A stretch of 64,000 nt of DNA from assembly GCF_042675645.1 (NCBI RefSeq), contig NZ_JBHTJH010000004.1, forward strand, positions 434,001 through 498,000, read 5' to 3'. The DNA comes from Sungkyunkwania multivorans (GTDB lineage: Bacteria > Bacteroidota > Bacteroidia > Flavobacteriales > Flavobacteriaceae). Position numbers and translations under genes: made by a program. Each line of letters starts with the position of its first letter. Position 1 is the stretch's first letter. Below the pieces are notes generated by a model. That model did not search any database. It was given only the letters and a program-made list of their open reading frames with translations, and was not told where the DNA came from. Below are positions 34,601 to 42,670 of the stretch, piece by piece.

Positions 34601-36368
34601 CAATATGGAAACCATTGGGAATAACGCTTTTCAAGGCGCTTCTTTAACTGCGGTCGATGCACAAGGTACGACCCCAGCTACCATAACTGCCTCGAGTTTT
34701 GGAGATCGATCGTTGATCGACCTAACGCTACCAACAGGTTTGGAAACCGTGTATGCCAATGCTGGTTGGACAGGATTTAAAAGTGTGAATGGAGAACTTT
34801 CTGATGGTTTGATAGGTGCTCAATTTACCGAGAGTGGCATAACGTTCGAAGTAATTTCGATTGACCCCAATGAAGTTGCAGTTACGGGTAGTTCTGTAAC
34901 GGGCGTGGTGACAATTCCTGGACAAGTCACTTTTGAAGCCAATAGTTTTTCAGTAGTAACAATTGCTACGAATGCTTTTCAAAACGATGATATTACAAGC
35001 GTCACATTGCCAGCGAGCATTACCACGATCGAAGCCAATGCTTTTTCGACAGATAGCTTAAATGAAATTATAGCACTAGGAACAGTACCTGCAACTATTG
35101 AAGCCAATTCTTTCAGTTCGCGCGAGGACATCAGCCTAACCGTTCCTGTTGAGAGTGAAACTGCTTACGAAAATGCAGGTTGGACCGGATTCTTCTCCGT
35201 TAACGGGAGTGGACCTTCTGTTGGAAATGCCTTTTCGGTTGGCGGCATTCGCTATGAAATACTCACGCTTTCACCAAACACGGTAAAAGCCATTGGGAAA
35301 AGCGGAGTGGTACCAAACAATGATTATGTATTTCCCGAGCTATTGTCAAAAAATGGTGTGGATTTTACCATTACCGTTATTGGAAACTCTGCGTTTAGAA
35401 ATCGGAGTGTACGGACAGTAATCCTTCCGAGCACTTTACAGATTTTAGAGTTTAGGGCATTTAGGGATAATGGAAACCTTCAAAGTGTAACCCTCCCGGC
35501 AAGTGTTACAAGTGTTGGAGTGGAAGCTTTTTTTGACTGCGGCTTAACTGAAGTGATATCAGAGATCGTAGCTCCTCCCAACATTTCTAGCGGTAGTTTT
35601 GGTGATCGCAGTGTCATCGACCTTACCATTCCAGCGGAGACCCTTCAAGCCTATTTGGATGCTGGCTGGACCGGATTCAAAACGATCACCGAGTTAGGGG
35701 CAAATATCGCGCTTAGCACCAGGGTGTTCTTACAAGGAGCAAGCCTGAACCCCTTTAGTGGTGAAGAGGACCTGATGCGAGACAATCTCCGAATTGATGG
35801 AGTCTTACCCACCACAAGTCCATATTTTGATGGTCTAACAGCCGATGCTGGTGTATTTGCCATCATGGGTCCCAATGCGATTGTAGATTGGGTCGTGATC
35901 GAACTTCGCGATGCTACAGATAACTCGATCCTTATCGATGGTCGTTCGGCGCTGTTGCAACGCGATGGTGATGTCGTGGATGTCGATGGAGTGTCTCCAA
36001 TACAGTTTGGCGGACTTCCCGGTGGTGACTACCATGTGGTCGTGGACCATCGCAATCATTTGGCGATCATCACTGCAAATGCGGCAGCGCTCTCTACAGG
36101 AACCAACCTTATCGACTTCACCTCCGATGTCACATTGGCACAAGGAACGACCAACGCGCTTGTTGAAGTTCGTCCTGGGGTGTTTGGGCTTGTAGGAGGC
36201 GATCTGGACGAAAATGGGCAGGTGCAGAACACAGACATATCTTCTCTGCGACCTAAGCTCGGTATTGCTGGTTATGATAATGCCGATCTCGATATGAATG
36301 GTCAGATACAGAATACGGACATCAACAATCTGTTGAACCTGAACTTGGGGAAAGGAGAGCAATTTTAA
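31695..36368 (+). CDS. giant BspA-type leucine-rich-repeat surface protein with dockerin-like C-terminus
   Basis: A 1557-residue protein with signal peptide (to about 20, GLAQ). The body consists of BspA/LRR_5-type repeats of about 23 residues (IGNEAFETNNLTTITLPASV-like), arranged in seven larger blocks that each close with GWTGF. The last 230 residues differ: a carboxypeptidase-regulatory-like beta domain (VDWVVIELRDATDNSILIDG), then two calcium-loop motifs, DLDENGQVQNTD and DLDMNGQIQNTD, as in dockerins. It is likely an exported adhesin or matrix protein, held by the dockerin-like tail. High internal repetition makes misassembly possible, but the frame is intact. Confidence 0.75.
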   Translation: MKTKLIYMMLALLFTATGLAQTFTVDGFNYNVLSTNPNEVEVTGGSDGSNPLTIRSSVTHEGITYTVTTIGNSAYRGRGLNNVILPNTITTIRFRAFRDNGGLTTVTLPASITSVQGEAFFNGGLNQLIAEGTVPASISNSSFGTRSNVDLIIPDGLEETYINAGWTGFNSINGEIPLFGTFEVGDLRYRLTSKNPNEVEVRARLNGIQEVVIPTSVVEPQFGETFTVNSVGLRAFKNAAINSVVFPNTLETIGVEAFQNNNLTAITFPTSLASIDDRAFRSNPLTNVTSQAVAAPTITSSSIENRGDINLTIPSGSEAAYESAGWTGFFLVNGVPNIGANFSVDGFAYRITGVNPDTAELRGGANGITDLVLPSTATKNGITFAVTAIGNRAFRNRGINSVVFPSSIELIGNEAFETNNLTTITLPASVTVINNEAFRDNLLSEVISQAVAAPAIEINSFTNRSDIDLTVPNGSETAYADAGWTGFFSINGTPSIGSTFSVDGFNYGISGVDPNTVELRGGGNGITDLVLPATTTKNGFSFTVTAIGNRAFRNRGINSVVLPSTIEVVGDEAFEINNLSAVTIPAAVHTIGSEAFINNSLTQVTFTSGPETIGESAFRNNLLTNVSIPTGTVTIGTGAFFNNQLTSITIPGTVDSIGREAFRDNQLGSVTIPQGVITIERGAFLNNQLTEVTMANTVETIGGDAFRGNQLTTVNLSNSLTSLGAGAFRSNQLTSIVIPNGVTEIGSQTFRDNDLTNVTLPENLQIIKNDAFRNNELTTISFPASLIELQGFAFRNNKLTSVTIPTTISAIGANTFSDNQLTDITIPANIQTIGNDAFARNPINILTANSATPATITTSSFGTRSTINLIIIPDEQAVIDDYIAAGWTGFGSVNGEFQVGARFIEGDLRYEVTQVNPNEVKVLNRVTTVQNITIPATVTESNSGTSFNVTAIEDAAFQNTDITAVTIGANMETIGNNAFQGASLTAVDAQGTTPATITASSFGDRSLIDLTLPTGLETVYANAGWTGFKSVNGELSDGLIGAQFTESGITFEVISIDPNEVAVTGSSVTGVVTIPGQVTFEANSFSVVTIATNAFQNDDITSVTLPASITTIEANAFSTDSLNEIIALGTVPATIEANSFSSREDISLTVPVESETAYENAGWTGFFSVNGSGPSVGNAFSVGGIRYEILTLSPNTVKAIGKSGVVPNNDYVFPELLSKNGVDFTITVIGNSAFRNRSVRTVILPSTLQILEFRAFRDNGNLQSVTLPASVTSVGVEAFFDCGLTEVISEIVAPPNISSGSFGDRSVIDLTIPAETLQAYLDAGWTGFKTITELGANIALSTRVFLQGASLNPFSGEEDLMRDNLRIDGVLPTTSPYFDGLTADAGVFAIMGPNAIVDWVVIELRDATDNSILIDGRSALLQRDGDVVDVDGVSPIQFGGLPGGDYHVVVDHRNHLAIITANAAALSTGTNLIDFTSDVTLAQGTTNALVEVRPGVFGLVGGDLDENGQVQNTDISSLRPKLGIAGYDNADLDMNGQIQNTDINNLLNLNLGKGEQF

Positions 36369-36431
36369 ACAAAAAAAGAAAAGTAGTTCAAACTATACAA
36401 CATCAAACCATAACCAAATAAAATCATTGAC

Positions 36432-37271
36432 ATGAAACGAATTTCAATAACAACAGCATTCCTATTTGTGGCAAACCTAATGCTTGCCCAGAGTATCACG
36501 TTCACCTTTGTGAACTCGCAGAACACTACCGATGGGGTGGACGACTTCTTTGAAGCGGACATCTATATTGAAAGTGACACCGACTTCAAATTGGGGTCGG
36601 GCCAGCTATATTTCAATTATAATACAGTCGCCTTTGGCGAAAATGTCGTTGGGAGTGGAAACTTCGAGTATCTGTTTCCCGCAGGTTCTATTCTAGCTGA
36701 AGAGAACATATTGGAAATTTATAAGGACCGCAACGCTGCAGACAACACATCGAACAGGGTCTCTACCGTGTTCCAGCAATTATTGGGCAGTGGTTCTATT
36801 CCAGCAAACAATGTGACCACCACAGCAAAGCATTTGTTCAGCATCAAGATGCGCTATCAAGATGTAACGCAAGATCCGATGGTCTCCTTTGAGACCGGGA
36901 CGGTGTTCCTGGACCAGTTCTTTACCGCTTGCGGGCCCGAATCTGGCGGAGCGATCATCATCGCAGATTGTCCCAACTTTCCAGGAGTACAGATCCTAGA
37001 TGACAATTTTGATTCGTCTGGGGCGACCTTATCGACAGAGGCTTTCAAACTAGAGGCTCATAAAATACAAGTGTCTACCAAAGGAGATACCCTTCATTTT
37101 GCTTACCCCAATACCTTCCACCTGAGGGGCTACGTCATATACAGCCTCTCAGGGCTTAGGCTACGAAGCGGTGCAGAAAATCAGACGATTATTTCCGCTT
37201 TGCCAAACGGCGCCTATATCATTAGAATGAATTTTCAAGAAGGAACATTGAGCAAAAAATTTATAAAATAA
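36432..37271 (+). CDS. T9SS-sorted secreted protein with cohesin-like domain
   Basis: A 279-residue protein. Signal peptide to about 19; residues about 20-175 form a beta-sandwich starting ITFTFVNSQNTTDGVDDFFEADIYIESDTDFKLGSGQ-like strands with LYFNYN, recalling cohesin-type domains. The C-terminal 75 residues are a short T9SS sorting domain (FHLRGYVIYSLSGLRLRSG to SKKFIK). It directly follows the protein with the dockerin-like tail, so the two may dock. Cohesin assignment is by strand pattern only. Confidence 0.6.
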   Translation: MKRISITTAFLFVANLMLAQSITFTFVNSQNTTDGVDDFFEADIYIESDTDFKLGSGQLYFNYNTVAFGENVVGSGNFEYLFPAGSILAEENILEIYKDRNAADNTSNRVSTVFQQLLGSGSIPANNVTTTAKHLFSIKMRYQDVTQDPMVSFETGTVFLDQFFTACGPESGGAIIIADCPNFPGVQILDDNFDSSGATLSTEAFKLEAHKIQVSTKGDTLHFAYPNTFHLRGYVIYSLSGLRLRSGAENQTIISALPNGAYIIRMNFQEGTLSKKFIK

Positions 37272-37524
37272 TTGGTTGAGGTTAGGTTGTGAGTTGTTAG
37301 AAGCCCCAGGCTTTTTGAATTAGCTATTAGAAATGTGTGTGAGTGCCAATCACCATTTAGGTTACATTTCGAATGCATACTTGGGGCTTTTACTTCTCAT
37401 TGGTTATTCTCTATGAAAACTTTCATTCATGATAAATGCATAGCTTCAACTATTTACATGGACATTCTTTCTAAAATCCATTCAAAAAACATAACTTAGA
37501 GGGACTATATTTTCTTTCTAAGAC

Positions 37525-39825
37525 ATGGCCAAAATCAAAAAAAGAGATCTTTCCATTACAGGATCTACCGAGTTTACAGGCATTACGTTGAAGGAACCCT
37601 CGGACTATGCGGCGGGCATGCTAGGCGTAAAAGTAGCGCTTCAACATACCTTTAAAGAGATGGGCGTGATAAGATCCTTCCGCGGACTCAACAAGATGAA
37701 TCAAAAGGAAGGTTTTGACTGTCCGGGTTGCGCCTGGCCCGATCCAGAAAAACCATCAGCCATCGCTGAGTATTGTGAAAATGGGGCCAAAGCTTTGGCG
37801 GAAGAGGCGACCAACAAAAAAGTCGATAAAAACTTCTTTGAGAAATACTCGGTAGAAGAACTCTCCCGGTGGTCAGATTACGATATCGGTAAAAGTGGAA
37901 GGGTGGTCGAGCCAATGATCTTAAGGCCCGATAGTATTCACTACGAACCTATATCTTGGGATGATGCCTTTGCGTTGATAGCAAAAGAACTGCGAGACCT
38001 CAATTCTCCAAACGAGGCCATTTTTTATACCTCTGGGAGATCCAGCAACGAAGCGGCTTTCCTTTACGGACTTTTTGCCCGTGCCTTCGGCACTAATAAT
38101 ATGCCGGATTGCTCCAATATGTGTCACGAGTCTAGCGGGGTCGCTTTGAGCGAGACACTCGGAATTGGAAAGGGGTCGGTAAAACTCGAAGATTTTGAAA
38201 AGGCCGAATTAGTGATCGTCATGGGACAGAACCCAGGTACCAATCACCCACGTATGCTTACAGCTTTGGAGAAATGCAAAGGAAATGGAGGGAAAATTGT
38301 AAGCATCAATCCTCTGGAAGAGGCAGGCTTGATAAGGTTTAAGAATCCACAGACCATCAAAGGAGTGTTCACGTCTGGTGAAACACTGACGGATGTCCAT
38401 CTTCAGATAAAGGTCAATCAAGATGTGCCCTTGCTTAAGTTGATCATGAAGAAGTTGGCTGCGCGAGAGGAAAATGGAGAACAGGTATTTGACCGTAATT
38501 TTATAAGCGGATATACCGAGGGATTTGATGAGCTGTTGGAAGATCTAAAGAAATATGATTCGAATAGCTTGTTGGCGATGTGCGGAGTGAAGGAGGAGCA
38601 GATCGATGCTGCGGTCGATTTGATCGCCAAGAGAGATCGGATCATCATTTGTTGGGCCATGGGCTTGACGCAGCATAAAAATGGTGTAGAGAACATCAAA
38701 GAATGTGTCAACCTCTTATTGCTCAAAGGAAGCCTAGGAAAACCTGGTGCCGGCACCTGTCCAGTGCGCGGACATAGCAATGTTCAAGGTGATCGTACCG
38801 TGGGCATTATGCACTATGTCTCCAAGGATCTGAACGCAAAGATCAAAGAGACCTTCGGATTCGATGCTCCGGAAGATAAGGGAGTCGATACCGTCGAAGC
38901 CATTAAAGCAATGCATGAGGAAAAAGCCAAGGTCTTTATGGCCTTGGGGGGTAACTTCGTTTCTGCAGTATCAGATACTGAATTTGCTGCCGAGGCATTC
39001 CAAAAATGTTCCCTCACTGTCCAGGTGAGTACAAAACTCAACAGGTCGCACCTTATTACCGGCAAAACGGCCTTGATACTACCAACTTTGGGCAGGTCAG
39101 AATTGGACCTCAAGGATGGAAAGCAGCGTTACTTTACCGTAGAGAATAGCATGGGCAAGGTACATCGGTCCAAAGGGATGTTGCATCCAGCATCGGAGAA
39201 CCTTAAAAGTGAACCAGAGATCATTGGAGGAATTGCCGATGCCTATTTTAAAGGAAAACATCCGGTGGACTGGGCAACCCTCAGTGCTGACTATGAGTTG
39301 ATCAGAGAAAAAATAGCCGTGGTGGTCAACGGTTTCGAGGATATGAGTGCTAAGTCGAAAGGAACAGGTTTCTATCTCCCCAATAATGTCAGAGCCCTCG
39401 ATTTTAGTAAGCTTCCCAACGGTAAGGCACAGTTTAGCGTATGTGGACTTCCGCAGCATCAGTTAGCTGATGATGAGTTCCTACTGATGACGATTCGCTC
39501 CCATGATCAATTCAACACCACGATCTATGGATTAAATGACCGCTATAGAGGTGTGAACAATGAGCGAAGGGTGGTTTTTATGAATGAAAAGGACCTTAAA
39601 AAGCATTCGCTGAAAAAGCTAGATAAAGTAGACCTGATCAGTAAGTACGATGGGAAAGAACGATGCGCTCGTTCTTTTCTGGTGATTCCGTATAATATCC
39701 CCGAAGGTAATTTGGCCGCCTATTTTCCTGAGACAAATGTGCTAGTGCCTTACAATCATTATGCTGACAAAAGTCAAACTCCTATAAGCAAATCAATCGT
39801 TGTAAAAGTGAGAAGACCTTCTTAA
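37525..39825 (+). CDS. FdhF/YdeP-family molybdopterin oxidoreductase
   Basis: A 766-residue protein of the YdeP type (length typical). The DCPGCAWP motif near residue 72 may hold the reduced iron-sulfur ligand set. NMCHESSGVAL, the GQNPGTNHPRML segment and GTCPVRGHSNVQGDRTVGI are molybdopterin-guanine-dinucleotide binding regions. C-terminal DDEFLLMTIRSHDQFNTTIY is the MopB C-terminal domain. No signal peptide, so cytoplasmic. Substrate unknown; related proteins have been linked to acid or stress response. It is monocistronic; no cofactor gene is nearby. Confidence 0.85.
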   Translation: MAKIKKRDLSITGSTEFTGITLKEPSDYAAGMLGVKVALQHTFKEMGVIRSFRGLNKMNQKEGFDCPGCAWPDPEKPSAIAEYCENGAKALAEEATNKKVDKNFFEKYSVEELSRWSDYDIGKSGRVVEPMILRPDSIHYEPISWDDAFALIAKELRDLNSPNEAIFYTSGRSSNEAAFLYGLFARAFGTNNMPDCSNMCHESSGVALSETLGIGKGSVKLEDFEKAELVIVMGQNPGTNHPRMLTALEKCKGNGGKIVSINPLEEAGLIRFKNPQTIKGVFTSGETLTDVHLQIKVNQDVPLLKLIMKKLAAREENGEQVFDRNFISGYTEGFDELLEDLKKYDSNSLLAMCGVKEEQIDAAVDLIAKRDRIIICWAMGLTQHKNGVENIKECVNLLLLKGSLGKPGAGTCPVRGHSNVQGDRTVGIMHYVSKDLNAKIKETFGFDAPEDKGVDTVEAIKAMHEEKAKVFMALGGNFVSAVSDTEFAAEAFQKCSLTVQVSTKLNRSHLITGKTALILPTLGRSELDLKDGKQRYFTVENSMGKVHRSKGMLHPASENLKSEPEIIGGIADAYFKGKHPVDWATLSADYELIREKIAVVVNGFEDMSAKSKGTGFYLPNNVRALDFSKLPNGKAQFSVCGLPQHQLADDEFLLMTIRSHDQFNTTIYGLNDRYRGVNNERRVVFMNEKDLKKHSLKKLDKVDLISKYDGKERCARSFLVIPYNIPEGNLAAYFPETNVLVPYNHYADKSQTPISKSIVVKVRRPS

Positions 39826-39965
39826 AAGGTTGAGGGTCAAAGCTCTTCAATTGTACACAATAGTACCAATATCGTGTTATGATGAGGTGCCTTAGCGTTA
39901 TATGTCTATATTTAAAATGAGGAAAAAGTATATATTCCTTGGTTCGTAAGGAATAATATCATATT

Positions 39966-39990
39966 TTGGTTTACCAAACTGGTAAACCAA
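39966..39990 (+). promoter_or_regulatory. FadR/GntR-type operator upstream of PL7 gene
   Basis: A perfect inverted repeat TTGGTTTACC-AAACT-GGTAAACCAA, ending 16 bp before the lyase start codon. The half site TGGTWWACC recurs before susC and the fadR-type gene. Confidence 0.65.
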
Positions 39991-40006
39991 TTTAAACAAA
40001 CGAACG

Positions 40007-42061
40007 ATGAGCTCCCATATTTTCGAATCAGCCTTTGTCCAATACCCAATATTGATAGTTGCCATTTTATTATCGAATAGTTGTGTTGATAATAAAGAGC
40101 AAAGTGCAATAAACACATCAGAAAAGCTAACAATAGGGAAAAATGCAAATGATATAATACCATTTTTCCAGCATTGGAATCTGATCTTGGGTGATGGTTC
40201 CAATGTAGGTCAAGCGACCTCTTACAAGAATAATAATTTCTTTTACACCAATAGCGATGACAAAGGTGATTGGGTGGTATTTAAAACACCTAACGCGGGT
40301 AATACTCATGGGACGTCGAACAATACAAGGACCGAACTGGCCCAATTAAAAAAATGGTCGCCAATGACAGAGGCTAAAATGAGCGCTACCCTTAAAGTGA
40401 AGAATGTGGCAACCACTGGCGATGCGCGTGTTGCGGCGACTTACTCGGTAGTTGTTGGTCAGATTCACAGTGCTGATGGGCATGAGAACGAACCCCTAAA
40501 AATATTCTACAAGAAGTTTCCAGGGCACAACAAAGGTTCCGTTTTTTGGAATTATGAGATCAATACCGAAGGTGATGATAATTCAGGAAGATGGGATTAC
40601 TCCTATCCTGTTTGGGGTTACGATTTTTCCGTTGTTGGAACGGATGCTAATACCTATCCACCAGAACCAGAAAATGGGATAGCGTTAGATGAAGAGTTCA
40701 GTTATGAAGTGAATGTATTTGATGGCATCATGTCCCTTAAATTTACGAGTGAAGGCCATGAGACCAAAACATTCACCAAAAACCTCATCAAATCTGAATA
40801 CACAGAACGCTCGGACATTCCAGAGCAAGTCGAGAATTTATTCGTACCAATAGGCCAAGATGGGGTAGAGCGCAAAAATGCGTATACCGATGAAGGACTC
40901 TTTTTCAAGTTGGGGTGTTACAACCAAACGAATGGAAAAGACCCTAAAGTAAATAGGGTCTGGTGTTCTGGTGCAGCAACCCATGGCGGTGATATTCAAA
41001 AGCAATATGCGGATGGAAACTATGCTGAAGTTTGGTTTAAATCAGCAAGTATCGAGATCAGTGATGATGCTATTTCAAATGAGGGTTATTTCGCGGCTAA
41101 CGATGGCCTAGGCGAAAAAACGGTTTATCCCCATCAGGTGATTCCTTTTATGGATAAATTTAAAATATTGATGGGGGACGGAACGAGTGCTGAAGATCTC
41201 ACTGAGTTCGAGCACAAAGATTTTTTCTATACGGTCATTGATGGTACCAGACGTTGGGTAGTCTATAAAACACCTAATTCTGGTGTTACTTCGCCAAACT
41301 CTAGCAACACTCGAACAGAATTACAAGAAAAAAGAGAATGGATACCAGAAGAAGGAGGTAAACTCACAGGCACTTGTAAGGTCATGCAGGTCTCTATTTC
41401 AGGCGATGCTAGAGTTGCGGCCTCATACTCGACAGTGGTTGGGCAGATCCATAGCGGAGAAGGACACGAGAACGAACCGCTGAAAATATTCTACAAGAAG
41501 TTTCCAGGTCATACGAAAGGGTCGGTGTTTTGGAATTACGAGATCAATACAGCAGGTGATGATAATTCGGTTAGATGGGATTATTCTACCGCTGTTTGGG
41601 GACATGATATGTCAGTCATTGGAACTAGCAAGGATGACTATCCAGCTGAACCGGTAGATGGTATTGAACTAGGCGAAGAATTCAGCTATGAAGTGAATGT
41701 ATTTGAAGGTATCATGTACCTCACGTTCAAAAGCGAAGGTCATGAGCCCCGAACGTTCACTAAAAATCTTATCGCGTCCGAATATGTAAATAGATCAGAC
41801 CTACCAGCACAGGTAAAAAAAATATTTGTTCCAATTGGACAAGACGGTACAGAAAGAGCCTCCGCCTACAGCGGGGAGTTGAATTATTTCAAGCAAGGTG
41901 CATATAACCAAACCAATGGAAAAGACCCTAAAGTGAATATGGTTTGGTGTGCAGGTGCGGAAACCTACGGGGGAGATATTGCAAAACAATATGAGAATGG
42001 ATGTTACACTGAAGTTTGGTTTAGAGAAGCCACGGTGGGTCCAGGTGTACCGCCAAATTAG
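40007..42061 (+). CDS. tandem-domain PL7 alginate lyase lipoprotein
   Basis: A 684-residue protein with lipobox LLSNSC (Cys26), so outer-membrane attached. Two PL7 (alginate lyase 2, jelly-roll) domains of about 310 residues each follow, strongly similar to each other. Each has the catalytic set: NTRTEL (first copy about 106-111), QIH (about 152-154 in the first copy) and the YNQTNGKDP strand. QIH in place of QVH is associated with guluronate-containing substrates in this family. It probably starts alginate breakdown at the cell surface. It opens the plus-strand uronate locus, with an operator just upstream. Confidence 0.9.
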   Translation: MSSHIFESAFVQYPILIVAILLSNSCVDNKEQSAINTSEKLTIGKNANDIIPFFQHWNLILGDGSNVGQATSYKNNNFFYTNSDDKGDWVVFKTPNAGNTHGTSNNTRTELAQLKKWSPMTEAKMSATLKVKNVATTGDARVAATYSVVVGQIHSADGHENEPLKIFYKKFPGHNKGSVFWNYEINTEGDDNSGRWDYSYPVWGYDFSVVGTDANTYPPEPENGIALDEEFSYEVNVFDGIMSLKFTSEGHETKTFTKNLIKSEYTERSDIPEQVENLFVPIGQDGVERKNAYTDEGLFFKLGCYNQTNGKDPKVNRVWCSGAATHGGDIQKQYADGNYAEVWFKSASIEISDDAISNEGYFAANDGLGEKTVYPHQVIPFMDKFKILMGDGTSAEDLTEFEHKDFFYTVIDGTRRWVVYKTPNSGVTSPNSSNTRTELQEKREWIPEEGGKLTGTCKVMQVSISGDARVAASYSTVVGQIHSGEGHENEPLKIFYKKFPGHTKGSVFWNYEINTAGDDNSVRWDYSTAVWGHDMSVIGTSKDDYPAEPVDGIELGEEFSYEVNVFEGIMYLTFKSEGHEPRTFTKNLIASEYVNRSDLPAQVKKIFVPIGQDGTERASAYSGELNYFKQGAYNQTNGKDPKVNMVWCAGAETYGGDIAKQYENGCYTEVWFREATVGPGVPPN

Positions 42062-42114
42062 AACGAGTTTCAGGAATTAAGGAAATAGTAGATAACTAAC
42101 GAAGATAATGGTAT

Positions 42115-42462
42115 ATGAAAACATTTGGAGCAAGTAAAGAATTCATCATCGGGGAAGAACTCGATTGGGAGGTTGTCGGAGAAGGCCTTAAGCGAAAAAT
42201 AATGGGCTATGATGATAAGATCATGTTGGTAAAAGTACATTTTGAAGTCGGCGCGGTAGGCGTGATGCACGAGCACTATCACTCTCAGGTAACCTACGTA
42301 GAGAGTGGCGTATTTGAGGTGACCATTGCCGGAAAGACCCAAACCCTCCGCGGAGGTGATTCCTTTTATATTCCACCTCATGCGCTACATGGGGCCATCT
42401 GCAAGGAGAGCGGGGTGCTGATCGATGTGTTCAGCCCGATTCGCGAAGATTTTATGGAATAG
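42115..42462 (+). CDS. kdgF: KdgF-like cupin, unsaturated uronate linearization
   Basis: A 115-residue single-cupin protein. The metal site is visible in VMHEHYHSQVTYVESG (His, His, Gln) and in PPHALHGA (last His), with the conserved arginine/tryptophan-free core of KdgF. KdgF speeds ring opening of 4,5-unsaturated monouronates to 5-keto-4-deoxyuronates (DEH, or DKI for glucuronate/galacturonate-type sugars). Located between the PL7 lyase and susC. It fits both branches of the locus. Confidence 0.85.
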   Translation: MKTFGASKEFIIGEELDWEVVGEGLKRKIMGYDDKIMLVKVHFEVGAVGVMHEHYHSQVTYVESGVFEVTIAGKTQTLRGGDSFYIPPHALHGAICKESGVLIDVFSPIREDFME

Positions 42463-42501
42463 ATAATATTCGTTGGTCGTTCAACAAAAATTACATATAT
42501 T

Positions 42502-42524
42502 TGGTAAACCAATCTGGTAAACCA
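42502..42524 (+). promoter_or_regulatory. FadR/GntR-type operator upstream of susC
   Basis: TTGGTAAACCA-ATC-TGGTAAACCA: two close copies of the same half site that forms the palindrome before the lyase gene. A TACAATTTTG -7-like sequence follows about 12 bp downstream. Confidence 0.6.
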
Positions 42525-42670
42525 GTTTGGTCATACAATTTTGGTAGTAGAATTGTCCGTTTTAAAGCGTACCATTTTGATACCCTGAAGGAAAAATAGA
42601 TATTGTTCTTTGGAAAACACAGTTACGAGAACAATGTTCAGCGTAAACAACCTTAACTAAACACCGAATT

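Noticed and set aside
35835..36362. 175-aa antisense ORF over the repeat protein
   Set aside because: It lies opposite the dockerin-like coding region, has an unstructured composition and no start signal; a shadow of the real frame.
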